The notes: generated by a model from the sequence alone, not told the origin. 48,488 bases of DNA from Owenia fusiformis (GCA_903813345.2 CAIIXF020000022.1:1-48488), one strand, 5' to 3'. Counted from the first letter of the stretch, positions 27,101 to 40,281 are shown. Made by a program: numbers and translations.

Positions 27101-30100
27101 CGAAGGGAATCGTTGTTTTAGAAATGCTCTAGTCATCGTTCGGGCCTATTTTCTTTCAAATGTCTGTTGTTCGCAGAGATACGTATACCAAGTGTATACC
27201 AGGTGTCGTCTAGATATACGGCAACGGTGGCCCGTAGGCGAACTTCAAACGGGTATATCTCGATAACTAATGGTCGGATTTCAATTTGGTTCACTGTTTT
27301 TTTAACGCTCGGAAAACTGTCTTTCCGACCAGCTAGTTTTCCTCCGATTCTGACTTCTTAAGGAGGCTCGAGAGGCCAAAATAGCGGAAATGCAGATTTC
27401 GACCTAGATTTCGACCTTTGACCCAGATAAGGATTTGACCTAATTTCCCACCAACTACGCCTAGCCCCCTAACAACGTGTATGAGTAGATTTATCCAAAA
27501 ATCTCTCGTTGGTGAGAACGTGTGTGAGGAGGATTTTTGCTTTTTGCACATACGAAAGCAAAAATCATAATAGGATTTGCCCATACGCGTATAGAGGCTA
27601 ATGGCTCTACGGACGCTCTGAGGGCCTATAATGGTCGATTAAAGGTCGGGGAATCTAGGGAGGTAGTTGGGGAGAATGCCTGGCTCGTGCTTCGCGGATC
27701 CGTCGAGGTCAAAAAATAGTCCTTCAAAAAATAGGCCTTCCAGACGTTTATATAGAGCTTTCGACGTAGATTCGAGCAGCGTACGTGTCGTTCTACATTC
27801 CGCAATCGTTAGTTTGACGAAGGGAATCGTTGTTTTAGAAATGCTCTAGTCATCGTTCGGGCCTATTTTCTTTCAAATGTCTGTTGTTCGCAGAGATACG
27901 TATACCAAGTGTATACCAGGTGTCGTCTAGATATACGGCAACGGTGGCCCGTAGGCGAACTTCAAACGGGTATATCTCGATAACTAATGGTCGGATTTCA
28001 ATTTGGTTCACTGTTTTTTTAACGCTCGGAAAACTGTCTTTCCGACCAGCTAGTTTTCCTCCGATTCTGACTTCTTAAGGAGGCTCGAGAGGCCAAAATA
28101 GCGGAAATGCAGATTTCGACCTAGATTTCGACCTTTGACCCAGATAAGGATTTGACCTAATTTCCCACCAACTACGCCTAGCCCCCTAACAACGTGTATG
28201 AGTAGATTTATCCAAAAATCTCTCGTTGGTGAGAACGTGTGTGAGGAGGATTTTTGCTTTTTGCACATACGAAAGCAAAAATCATAATAGGATTTGCCCA
28301 TACGCGTATAGAGGCTAATGGCTCTACGGACGCTCTGAGGGCCTATAATGGTCGATTAAAGGTCGGGGAATCTAGGGAGGTAGTTGGGGAGAATGCCTGG
28401 CTCGTGCTTCGCGGATCCGTCGAGGTCAAAAAATAGTCCTTCAAAAAATAGGCCTTCCAGACGTTTATATAGAGCTTTCGACGTAGATTCGAGCAGCGTA
28501 CGTGTCGTTCTACATTCCGCAATCGTTAGTTTGACGAAGGGAATCGTTGTTTTAGAAATGCTCTAGTCATCGTTCGGGCCTATTTTCTTTCAAATGTCTG
28601 TTGTTCGCAGAGATACGTATACCAAGTGTATACCAGGTGTCGTCTAGATATACGGCAACGGTGGCCCGTAGGCGAACTTCAAACGGGTATATCTCGATAA
28701 CTAATGGTCGGATTTCAATTTGGTTCACTGTTTTTTTAACGCTCGGAAAACTGTCTTTCCGACCAGCTAGTTTTCCTCCGATTCTGACTTCTTAAGGAGG
28801 CTCGAGAGGCCAAAATAGCGGAAATGCAGATTTCGACCTAGATTTCGACCTTTGACCCAGATAAGGATTTGACCTAATTTCCCACCAACTACGCCTAGCC
28901 CCCTAACAACGTGTATGAGTAGATTTATCCAAAAATCTCTCGTTGGTGAGAACGTGTGTGAGGAGGATTTTTGCTTTTTGCACATACGAAAGCAAAAATC
29001 ATAATAGGATTTGCCCATACGCGTATAGAGGCTAATGGCTCTACGGACGCTCTGAGGGCCTATAATGGTCGATTAAAGGTCGGGGAATCTAGGGAGGTAG
29101 TTGGGGAGAATGCCTGGCTCGTGCTTCGCGGATCCGTCGAGGTCAAAAAATAGTCCTTCAAAAAATAGGCCTTCCAGACGTTTATATAGAGCTTTCGACG
29201 TAGATTCGAGCAGCGTACGTGTCGTTCTACATTCCGCAATCGTTAGTTTGACGAAGGGAATCGTTGTTTTAGAAATGCTCTAGTCATCGTTCGGGCCTAT
29301 TTTCTTTCAAATGTCTGTTGTTCGCAGAGATACGTATACCAAGTGTATACCAGGTGTCGTCTAGATATACGGCAACGGTGGCCCGTAGGCGAACTTCAAA
29401 CGGGTATATCTCGATAACTAATGGTCGGATTTCAATTTGGTTCACTGTTTTTTTAACGCTCGGAAAACTGTCTTTCCGACCAGCTAGTTTTCCTCCGATT
29501 CTGACTTCTTAAGGAGGCTCGAGAGGCCAAAATAGCGGAAATGCAGATTTCGACCTAGATTTCGACCTTTGACCCAGATAAGGATTTGACCTAATTTCCC
29601 ACCAACTACGCCTAGCCCCCTAACAACGTGTATGAGTAGATTTATCCAAAAATCTCTCGTTGGTGAGAACGTGTGTGAGGAGGATTTTTGCTTTTTGCAC
29701 ATACGAAAGCAAAAATCATAATAGGATTTGCCCATACGCGTATAGAGGCTAATGGCTCTACGGACGCTCTGAGGGCCTATAATGGTCGATTAAAGGTCGG
29801 GGAATCTAGGGAGGTAGTTGGGGAGAATGCCTGGCTCGTGCTTCGCGGATCCGTCGAGGTCAAAAAATAGTCCTTCAAAAAATAGGCCTTCCAGACGTTT
29901 ATATAGAGCTTTCGACGTAGATTCGAGCAGCGTACGTGTCGTTCTACATTCCGCAATCGTTAGTTTGACGAAGGGAATCGTTGTTTTAGAAATGCTCTAG
30001 TCATCGTTCGGGCCTATTTTCTTTCAAATGTCTGTTGTTCGCAGAGATACGTATACCAAGTGTATACCAGGTGTCGTCTAGATATACGGCAACGGTGGCC

Positions 30101-33100
30101 CGTAGGCGAACTTCAAACGGGTATATCTCGATAACTAATGGTCGGATTTCAATTTGGTTCACTGTTTTTTTAACGCTCGGAAAACTGTCTTTCCGACCAG
30201 CTAGTTTTCCTCCGATTCTGACTTCTTAAGGAGGCTCGAGAGGCCAAAATAGCGGAAATGCAGATTTCGACCTAGATTTCGACCTTTGACCCAGATAAGG
30301 ATTTGACCTAATTTCCCACCAACTACGCCTAGCCCCCTAACAACGTGTATGAGTAGATTTATCCAAAAATCTCTCGTTGGTGAGAACGTGTGTGAGGAGG
30401 ATTTTTGCTTTTTGCACATACGAAAGCAAAAATCATAATAGGATTTGCCCATACGCGTATAGAGGCTAATGGCTCTACGGACGCTCTGAGGGCCTATAAT
30501 GGTCGATTAAAGGTCGGGGAATCTAGGGAGGTAGTTGGGGAGAATGCCTGGCTCGTGCTTCGCGGATCCGTCGAGGTCAAAAAATAGTCCTTCAAAAAAT
30601 AGGCCTTCCAGACGTTTATATAGAGCTTTCGACGTAGATTCGAGCAGCGTACGTGTCGTTCTACATTCCGCAATCGTTAGTTTGACGAAGGGAATCGTTG
30701 TTTTAGAAATGCTCTAGTCATCGTTCGGGCCTATTTTCTTTCAAATGTCTGTTGTTCGCAGAGATACGTATACCAAGTGTATACCAGGTGTCGTCTAGAT
30801 ATACGGCAACGGTGGCCCGTAGGCGAACTTCAAACGGGTATATCTCGATAACTAATGGTCGGATTTCAATTTGGTTCACTGTTTTTTTAACGCTCGGAAA
30901 ACTGTCTTTCCGACCAGCTAGTTTTCCTCCGATTCTGACTTCTTAAGGAGGCTCGAGAGGCCAAAATAGCGGAAATGCAGATTTCGACCTAGATTTCGAC
31001 CTTTGACCCAGATAAGGATTTGACCTAATTTCCCACCAACTACGCCTAGCCCCCTAACAACGTGTATGAGTAGATTTATCCAAAAATCTCTCGTTGGTGA
31101 GAACGTGTGTGAGGAGGATTTTTGCTTTTTGCACATACGAAAGCAAAAATCATAATAGGATTTGCCCATACGCGTATAGAGGCTAATGGCTCTACGGACG
31201 CTCTGAGGGCCTATAATGGTCGATTAAAGGTCGGGGAATCTAGGGAGGTAGTTGGGGAGAATGCCTGGCTCGTGCTTCGCGGATCCGTCGAGGTCAAAAA
31301 ATAGTCCTTCAAAAAATAGGCCTTCCAGACGTTTATATAGAGCTTTCGACGTAGATTCGAGCAGCGTACGTGTCGTTCTACATTCCGCAATCGTTAGTTT
31401 GACGAAGGGAATCGTTGTTTTAGAAATGCTCTAGTCATCGTTCGGGCCTATTTTCTTTCAAATGTCTGTTGTTCGCAGAGATACGTATACCAAGTGTATA
31501 CCAGGTGTCGTCTAGATATACGGCAACGGTGGCCCGTAGGCGAACTTCAAACGGGTATATCTCGATAACTAATGGTCGGATTTCAATTTGGTTCACTGTT
31601 TTTTTAACGCTCGGAAAACTGTCTTTCCGACCAGCTAGTTTTCCTCCGATTCTGACTTCTTAAGGAGGCTCGAGAGGCCAAAATAGCGGAAATGCAGATT
31701 TCGACCTAGATTTCGACCTTTGACCCAGATAAGGATTTGACCTAATTTCCCACCAACTACGCCTAGCCCCCTAACAACGTGTATGAGTAGATTTATCCAA
31801 AAATCTCTCGTTGGTGAGAACGTGTGTGAGGAGGATTTTTGCTTTTTGCACATACGAAAGCAAAAATCATAATAGGATTTGCCCATACGCGTATAGAGGC
31901 TAATGGCTCTACGGACGCTCTGAGGGCCTATAATGGTCGATTAAAGGTCGGGGAATCTAGGGAGGTAGTTGGGGAGAATGCCTGGCTCGTGCTTCGCGGA
32001 TCCGTCGAGGTCAAAAAATAGTCCTTCAAAAAATAGGCCTTCCAGACGTTTATATAGAGCTTTCGACGTAGATTCGAGCAGCGTACGTGTCGTTCTACAT
32101 TCCGCAATCGTTAGTTTGACGAAGGGAATCGTTGTTTTAGAAATGCTCTAGTCATCGTTCGGGCCTATTTTCTTTCAAATGTCTGTTGTTCGCAGAGATA
32201 CGTATACCAAGTGTATACCAGGTGTCGTCTAGATATACGGCAACGGTGGCCCGTAGGCGAACTTCAAACGGGTATATCTCGATAACTAATGGTCGGATTT
32301 CAATTTGGTTCACTGTTTTTTTAACGCTCGGAAAACTGTCTTTCCGACCAGCTAGTTTTCCTCCGATTCTGACTTCTTAAGGAGGCTCGAGAGGCCAAAA
32401 TAGCGGAAATGCAGATTTCGACCTAGATTTCGACCTTTGACCCAGATAAGGATTTGACCTAATTTCCCACCAACTACGCCTAGCCCCCTAACAACGTGTA
32501 TGAGTAGATTTATCCAAAAATCTCTCGTTGGTGAGAACGTGTGTGAGGAGGATTTTTGCTTTTTGCACATACGAAAGCAAAAATCATAATAGGATTTGCC
32601 CATACGCGTATAGAGGCTAATGGCTCTACGGACGCTCTGAGGGCCTATAATGGTCGATTAAAGGTCGGGGAATCTAGGGAGGTAGTTGGGGAGAATGCCT
32701 GGCTCGTGCTTCGCGGATCCGTCGAGGTCAAAAAATAGTCCTTCAAAAAATAGGCCTTCCAGACGTTTATATAGAGCTTTCGACGTAGATTCGAGCAGCG
32801 TACGTGTCGTTCTACATTCCGCAATCGTTAGTTTGACGAAGGGAATCGTTGTTTTAGAAATGCTCTAGTCATCGTTCGGGCCTATTTTCTTTCAAATGTC
32901 TGTTGTTCGCAGAGATACGTATACCAAGTGTATACCAGGTGTCGTCTAGATATACGGCAACGGTGGCCCGTAGGCGAACTTCAAACGGGTATATCTCGAT
33001 AACTAATGGTCGGATTTCAATTTGGTTCACTGTTTTTTTAACGCTCGGAAAACTGTCTTTCCGACCAGCTAGTTTTCCTCCGATTCTGACTTCTTAAGGA

Positions 33101-36100
33101 GGCTCGAGAGGCCAAAATAGCGGAAATGCAGATTTCGACCTAGATTTCGACCTTTGACCCAGATAAGGATTTGACCTAATTTCCCACCAACTACGCCTAG
33201 CCCCCTAACAACGTGTATGAGTAGATTTATCCAAAAATCTCTCGTTGGTGAGAACGTGTGTGAGGAGGATTTTTGCTTTTTGCACATACGAAAGCAAAAA
33301 TCATAATAGGATTTGCCCATACGCGTATAGAGGCTAATGGCTCTACGGACGCTCTGAGGGCCTATAATGGTCGATTAAAGGTCGGGGAATCTAGGGAGGT
33401 AGTTGGGGAGAATGCCTGGCTCGTGCTTCGCGGATCCGTCGAGGTCAAAAAATAGTCCTTCAAAAAATAGGCCTTCCAGACGTTTATATAGAGCTTTCGA
33501 CGTAGATTCGAGCAGCGTACGTGTCGTTCTACATTCCGCAATCGTTAGTTTGACGAAGGGAATCGTTGTTTTAGAAATGCTCTAGTCATCGTTCGGGCCT
33601 ATTTTCTTTCAAATGTCTGTTGTTCGCAGAGATACGTATACCAAGTGTATACCAGGTGTCGTCTAGATATACGGCAACGGTGGCCCGTAGGCGAACTTCA
33701 AACGGGTATATCTCGATAACTAATGGTCGGATTTCAATTTGGTTCACTGTTTTTTTAACGCTCGGAAAACTGTCTTTCCGACCAGCTAGTTTTCCTCCGA
33801 TTCTGACTTCTTAAGGAGGCTCGAGAGGCCAAAATAGCGGAAATGCAGATTTCGACCTAGATTTCGACCTTTGACCCAGATAAGGATTTGACCTAATTTC
33901 CCACCAACTACGCCTAGCCCCCTAACAACGTGTATGAGTAGATTTATCCAAAAATCTCTCGTTGGTGAGAACGTGTGTGAGGAGGATTTTTGCTTTTTGC
34001 ACATACGAAAGCAAAAATCATAATAGGATTTGCCCATACGCGTATAGAGGCTAATGGCTCTACGGACGCTCTGAGGGCCTATAATGGTCGATTAAAGGTC
34101 GGGGAATCTAGGGAGGTAGTTGGGGAGAATGCCTGGCTCGTGCTTCGCGGATCCGTCGAGGTCAAAAAATAGTCCTTCAAAAAATAGGCCTTCCAGACGT
34201 TTATATAGAGCTTTCGACGTAGATTCGAGCAGCGTACGTGTCGTTCTACATTCCGCAATCGTTAGTTTGACGAAGGGAATCGTTGTTTTAGAAATGCTCT
34301 AGTCATCGTTCGGGCCTATTTTCTTTCAAATGTCTGTTGTTCGCAGAGATACGTATACCAAGTGTATACCAGGTGTCGTCTAGATATACGGCAACGGTGG
34401 CCCGTAGGCGAACTTCAAACGGGTATATCTCGATAACTAATGGTCGGATTTCAATTTGGTTCACTGTTTTTTTAACGCTCGGAAAACTGTCTTTCCGACC
34501 AGCTAGTTTTCCTCCGATTCTGACTTCTTAAGGAGGCTCGAGAGGCCAAAATAGCGGAAATGCAGATTTCGACCTAGATTTCGACCTTTGACCCAGATAA
34601 GGATTTGACCTAATTTCCCACCAACTACGCCTAGCCCCCTAACAACGTGTATGAGTAGATTTATCCAAAAATCTCTCGTTGGTGAGAACGTGTGTGAGGA
34701 GGATTTTTGCTTTTTGCACATACGAAAGCAAAAATCATAATAGGATTTGCCCATACGCGTATAGAGGCTAATGGCTCTACGGACGCTCTGAGGGCCTATA
34801 ATGGTCGATTAAAGGTCGGGGAATCTAGGGAGGTAGTTGGGGAGAATGCCTGGCTCGTGCTTCGCGGATCCGTCGAGGTCAAAAAATAGTCCTTCAAAAA
34901 ATAGGCCTTCCAGACGTTTATATAGAGCTTTCGACGTAGATTCGAGCAGCGTACGTGTCGTTCTACATTCCGCAATCGTTAGTTTGACGAAGGGAATCGT
35001 TGTTTTAGAAATGCTCTAGTCATCGTTCGGGCCTATTTTCTTTCAAATGTCTGTTGTTCGCAGAGATACGTATACCAAGTGTATACCAGGTGTCGTCTAG
35101 ATATACGGCAACGGTGGCCCGTAGGCGAACTTCAAACGGGTATATCTCGATAACTAATGGTCGGATTTCAATTTGGTTCACTGTTTTTTTAACGCTCGGA
35201 AAACTGTCTTTCCGACCAGCTAGTTTTCCTCCGATTCTGACTTCTTAAGGAGGCTCGAGAGGCCAAAATAGCGGAAATGCAGATTTCGACCTAGATTTCG
35301 ACCTTTGACCCAGATAAGGATTTGACCTAATTTCCCACCAACTACGCCTAGCCCCCTAACAACGTGTATGAGTAGATTTATCCAAAAATCTCTCGTTGGT
35401 GAGAACGTGTGTGAGGAGGATTTTTGCTTTTTGCACATACGAAAGCAAAAATCATAATAGGATTTGCCCATACGCGTATAGAGGCTAATGGCTCTACGGA
35501 CGCTCTGAGGGCCTATAATGGTCGATTAAAGGTCGGGGAATCTAGGGAGGTAGTTGGGGAGAATGCCTGGCTCGTGCTTCGCGGATCCGTCGAGGTCAAA
35601 AAATAGTCCTTCAAAAAATAGGCCTTCCAGACGTTTATATAGAGCTTTCGACGTAGATTCGAGCAGCGTACGTGTCGTTCTACATTCCGCAATCGTTAGT
35701 TTGACGAAGGGAATCGTTGTTTTAGAAATGCTCTAGTCATCGTTCGGGCCTATTTTCTTTCAAATGTCTGTTGTTCGCAGAGATACGTATACCAAGTGTA
35801 TACCAGGTGTCGTCTAGATATACGGCAACGGTGGCCCGTAGGCGAACTTCAAACGGGTATATCTCGATAACTAATGGTCGGATTTCAATTTGGTTCACTG
35901 TTTTTTTAACGCTCGGAAAACTGTCTTTCCGACCAGCTAGTTTTCCTCCGATTCTGACTTCTTAAGGAGGCTCGAGAGGCCAAAATAGCGGAAATGCAGA
36001 TTTCGACCTAGATTTCGACCTTTGACCCAGATAAGGATTTGACCTAATTTCCCACCAACTACGCCTAGCCCCCTAACAACGTGTATGAGTAGATTTATCC

Positions 36101-36181
36101 AAAAATCTCTCGTTGGTGAGAACGTGTGTGAGGAGGATTTTTGCTTTTTGCACATACGAAAGCAAAAATCACTAGACATGT

Positions 36182-36214
36182 AAATTGAACAAGTTCAATT
36201 TAAGACTCCAGATT
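36182..36214 (+). repeat. 5' stem-loop and 12-mer of copy B
   Basis: AAATTGAAC (36182-36190) and GTTCAATTT (36193-36201) form a 9-bp stem with a 2-nt loop. It is followed by AGACTCCAGATT at 36203-36214. The same arrangement opens copy C (38066-38098). It marks the element's 5' terminus. Confidence 0.8.
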
Positions 36215-38023
36215 TTAAACTTTTTTTAAGGCGAGTCATCCAGAACTTGTAAGCTGAATCATTCAGAATAAGCTGAGTCAGCTAGAATATAGACATTTAG
36301 ACAACTTTTAAGAAGGCTATCTTCGACTCTATTAGCTTAACATGGGGATATCATCATATCAACTTTTTGAGACTTCAAACCGCTATAACTATCTAACCAG
36401 AAGTTAGATCGAAATTTGATTTAAAGATTCTGATTCCTGAGAAAATTCTACCCTTAATTCATAACTCATACGTTAAATTTGGAGAATTTTTTGTTTGACC
36501 TACATTTCGGACACCATATCTCAAAAGTGGGTCAAAAAACATTCTGACTGCAGAAGGCTAACACTATGAGCACACTCTTTGCTACCTGTATACACAATTT
36601 TGAAGCAAATCCTTAAAGTGTAATGTCAGAATCGCAAAAATAAGGAAAAACTATGAATTTGACCTAGATTTTGATCGGATCGAAATTTGATTTGCAGATT
36701 CGGATTCCTGACAAAATTCTACCCCTAAGTCATAACTCATACGTTAAATTTGGAATTTTTTTATTTTGACCTACTTTTTGGACACGCCATAACTTCCGAA
36801 CCGGACACTCTTTGCTACCTGTATACACAATTTTGAAGCAAATCCTTAAGTGTAATGTCAGAATCGCAAAAATAAGGAAAAACTATGAATTTGACCTAGA
36901 TTTTGACCAAGGCATTTTTGCGTCCAAATTTTAAAGCTAGATAGCCTTCGAGGTCCCCTCCTTTTATAGGCTTTCAGAATATTAAGCTGTACTCAGTCTA
37001 TATCTGGTATTTTACACTTCAAAAAATCCTTTTTCTCATTGACATAACATGGGGCACCAAATTTAGCGATTTTTGAGCTTTCAAAACGCCATAACTTTCG
37101 AACCGGGAGTCGGATCAAAATTTGGTTTGCAGATTCGGATTCCTGAGAAAATTCTACCCTTAATTCATAACTCATACGTTGAATCTGGAGAATTTTTTAT
37201 TTTGACCTACTTTTCGGACACCATATCTCAAAAGTGGGTCAAAATTCTTTCTGACGGCAAAAGGCTAACACTATTAGCACACTCTTTGCTACCTGTATAC
37301 AAAATTTTGAAGTAAATTATTAAAGTGTAGTGTCAGAATCGTAAAAATAAGAAAAAACTATGAATTTGACCTAGATTTTGACCTACGCATTTTGGTGTCC
37401 AAATTTTGAAGCTATGTAACTTTTGAGGTCCCCTTCTTTTATAAGCATTCATTATGTTAAGCTGTACTCAGTCTATATCCTGTATTTTACACTTCGAAAA
37501 AGTCTTTTTTCCCATTGACTTAACATAGGCACCAAATTTAGCGATTTTTGAGCTTTCAAAACGCCATAACTTCCGAACTGGAAGTCGGATCCACATTTGG
37601 TTTGCAGATTTGGATTCCTGAGAAAATTCTACATCTTTTTCATAGCTCACACATTCGATTTGGAGCATGTTTAGGCGTGACCTACATTTCGGACGCCATA
37701 TCTCAAAATCGGTAAGAGTAATCAAAATTCTGATGTCATATCTTTGATTCGCCTTTTTCTAAGCTACACGATGAAAAAAAGATGAAGGAGTTACGAAGAA
37801 TATTGACGAAGATATGATGAAGAATGTTGAAAATGTAAGATTTGACCTAGTTCTTGACCTTTGACCTAGATAAAAATTTGACCTAATTTCCCAGAAAGCC
37901 GGTTTCAGTCTTTAGTTAACCATGTAAGTTGGATTAAGTAAGCTGTTATAGTTGACGAGAAATTTGGTGAGGAGGAAGAAAAAAGAAAGAAAAATAATAA
38001 TAAAGAAAACAGGCAAAAACAAT

Positions 38024-38050
38024 AGACTCCAGATTTTCAATCTGGAGTCT
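38024..38050 (+). repeat. 3' terminal hairpin of copy B
   Basis: Identical in sequence to the hairpins of copies A and C (12-bp stem, TTC loop). It is followed by AATA and then directly by the 5' end of copy C. This junction equals the A/B junction without the 717-bp array. Confidence 0.85.
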
Positions 38051-39117
38051 AATAACTAGACATGTAAATTGAACAAGTTCAATTTAAGACTCCAGATTTC
38101 AGACTTTTTTTAAGCTGAGTCATCCAAATACTTGTAAGCTGAGTCATTCAGAATAAGCTGAGTCAGCTAGAATATAGACATTTAGACAACTCTTAAGAAT
38201 GTTATCGTCGACTCCATTGGCTTAACATGGGGATATCATCATATCGACTTTTCGAGACTTCAAACCGCTATAACTATCTAATCAGAAGTTGGATCGAAAT
38301 TTGGTTTAAAGATTCTGATTCCTGAGAAAATTCTACCCTTAATTCATAACTCATACGTTAAATTTGGAGAACTTTTTATTTTGACCTTCTTTTCAGACAC
38401 CATATCTCAAAAGTGGGTCAAAATACTTTCTGACGGCAGAAGGCTAACACTATAAGCACACTCTTTGCTACCTGTATACAAAATTTCGAAGCAAATCATT
38501 AAAGTGTAATGTCAGAATCGCAAAAATAAGGAAAAACTATGAATTTGACCTAGATTTTGACCTAGGCATTTTGGTGTCCAAATTTTAAAGCTAGATAGCC
38601 TTCGAGGTCCCCTTCTTTTATAGGCTTTCAGAATGTTGAGCTGTACTCAGTTTATATCTGGTAATTTACACTTCAAAAAAATCTTTTTTCTCATTGACAT
38701 AACATGGGGCACCAAATTTAGCGATTTTTGAGCTTTCAAAATGCCATAACTTCCGATTGAAATTTGGTTTGCAGATTCGGATTTTTGGGAAAATTCTACC
38801 TTTAATTCATAGCTCATATGTTAAATTTTGAGAACTTTTTATTTTGACCTACTTTTCGGACACCATATCTCAAAAGTGGGTCAAAATATTTTCTGACGGC
38901 AAAAGGCTAAGACTATTAGCACACTCTTTGCTACCTGTATACAAAATTTTGAAGTAAATTATTAAAGTGTAGTGTCAGAATCGTAAAAATAAGGAAAAAC
39001 TATGAATTTGACCTAGATTTTGACCTAGGCATTTTGGTGTCCAAATTTTGAAGCTATGTAGCTTTTGAGGTCCCCTTCTTTTATAAGCATTCATTATGTT
39101 AACACTGGCATGTAGCG

Positions 39118-39809
39118 ATTATAGCGGTCCTGTCTTGGCTTATTGAATTGTTACGAAGTTACGTATGCGGTGCGGAAGTTAGAGAGCAAATGACCATCAT
39201 TTCAATGTAATAGTTTATGCAGGAAAATTGAGATTAGGCCATTGGAGTATTTGTTTCATGCATTTGTAAAACGTTACCCACTCATAGGTCATACTTATCG
39301 TTAAACCAATAACTCAAATATATGCCCTTGTACACCGATCACCTGTTGAAATTAATACAGGCCGATTTCAACAAATGTAAACGGCGATATATTTAAAATC
39401 GTATTCAAGCATGACCACGTCCCAACTTCTTTTGTTTTCTTTACAACTAAGCTATGACTGCAGTCTATTCAGTGTTGCGTATCGAACCTTGTTTATTATA
39501 AAAATAGTGCAACAACAAGCAGAATTCACACATTTACCTTATACTTATTCTCAACTGAAGACATTGAATTTATCTCTTAGGTTTTACATTATAAATATCT
39601 TAACATGCAGAATACGAAAATAGAGGCTTAGGCCCAACTTTGTATGAATTTTATGAGAATAATCTGATTTTAGAGAAATGAAAAGAAAAATGTCCACACA
39701 CTACACAAAATATTTATGGTTCCCCGGGAATACGTATGTGCTGCTTGTATATTAGAATCGTATTCCAGTTACAGAAAGAAGTACATATCATGCTAAACTA
39801 TATACAACA
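39118..39809. other. Left arm of the TIR element, no gene seen
   Basis: This is AT-rich sequence between the left inverted repeat and the first hairpin. A 70-residue reading frame at 39411-39623 is hydrophobic and low-complexity, with no recognisable domain, and I do not call it a gene. Confidence 0.5.
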
Positions 39810-39943
39810 GTTATGCACTTGGAGGTTTTGGATACAGGGAATATCCCGAGGGATACATAATATGTCTTCCCTTGGTCCCTCGGGAAGAAATATTGTATAT
39901 CTCTCGGGATATTCCCTGTATCCAAAACCTCCAATTGCATAAC
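39810..39943. repeat. Long hairpin with 41-bp stem
   Basis: The arms at 39810-39850 and 39903-39943 are complementary at 40 of 41 positions (GGAGGTTTTGGATACAGGG in one arm). They enclose a 52-nt loop that itself contains CTTCCC/GGGAAG. A diverged relative of the same fold lies at 43301-43440. This could be a MITE-like fold-back or a small-RNA hairpin; its copy number elsewhere in the genome is unknown. Confidence 0.85.
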
Positions 39944-40281
39944 CCCTATATAATGGCCAAGGGATAATCCCAATATCCTGACTATAGGATAATATGTTTA
40001 TCCCATACCAATCTTGGTCATCTGGTTCACATTGTTAAATCGTGGAAATATTTTAGAATATTCATGTCCAGTTTTGTTTTCTTGGCCGTGGGCGGATTTT
40101 CATGTTCTCTCAAATAATCCCATATTTATTTTCTCGAATTTTTTATTGATAAAGTGGATGCTCTCTCCCTTTTTTAACTATCAAACAGACCCTGATTGTC
40201 TGTGTTTTCTCTATTGCCGTTTACAGTCATTCCGCGAACGTTACAAATTATGAACAAATATGCAAGCGGCGATTATGACGT

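Larger units (their letters stand above)
2472..36170 (+). repeat. Satellite-like array: 47 perfect tandem copies of a 717-bp unit
   Basis: The unit repeats head-to-tail with exact 717-bp spacing: landmarks at 2572, 3289, 4006 and so on up to 35554 are separated by 46 whole periods with no drift. Because 20 periods equal 239 printed lines, lines at 2521, 16861 and 31201 can be compared directly and are identical, as are the other pairs checked (2581 with 16921, 2881 with 17221). The first and last copies show no decay. Homology starts at 2472 and ends at 36170 or 36171, so the array is 47 units to the base. The left edge abuts the 3' end of copy A and the right edge abuts the 5' end of copy B. 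The unit is closer to 45 percent GC and CpG-dense, unlike the AT-rich flanks. All six frames contain stops, so it is not coding. An assembly expansion of a shorter array cannot be excluded. Confidence 0.97.
36171..38054 (+). mobile_element. Helentron-like non-autonomous element, copy B (complete)
   Basis: This is the only uninterrupted copy with both ends in the window (1,884 bp). The 5' end reads ACTAGACATG, then a 9-bp-stem hairpin (36182-36201), then the 12-mer AGACTCCAGATT (36203-36214). Core units start at about 36331, 37037 and 37513. Between about 36663 and 36804 a unit is shortened by two internal deletions. The 3' block (about 37840-38020) is followed by the terminal hairpin (38024-38050) and AATA. 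The 5' 12-mer is a direct copy of the left arm and an inverted copy of the right arm of the 3' hairpin, the asymmetric inverted-terminal arrangement described for Helentrons. It abuts the 717-bp array on its left and copy C on its right with no spacer. Confidence 0.75.

Noticed and set aside
2472-36170. One giant repetitive protein, since 717 is a multiple of 3
   Set aside because: Every frame on both strands contains stop codons in each unit, so no frame is open through the array.
2472-36170. CRISPR array or ribosomal/5S gene tandem
   Set aside because: There are no short repeats with variable spacers; the whole 717 bp is invariant. No rRNA segments were recognised, and the unit aligns with neighbouring transposons instead.
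2572-36170. Hammerhead ribozyme-bearing satellite, as known in some invertebrate repeats
   Set aside because: I found no CTGANGA plus GAAA core in suitable arrangement in the 717-bp unit on either strand by eye.
2572-36179. Recurring 60-, 64- and 83-residue reading frames in every 717-bp unit as a multi-copy protein family
   Set aside because: They overlap on both strands, have no motif, and cross unit junctions or the terminal hairpin. Identity between copies reflects DNA identity, not selection on protein.
39411-39623. 70-residue ORF in the left arm of the TIR element as a transposase piece
   Set aside because: It has no DDE/D-type motif or similarity that I recognise, and it is of a length expected by chance in AT-rich DNA.
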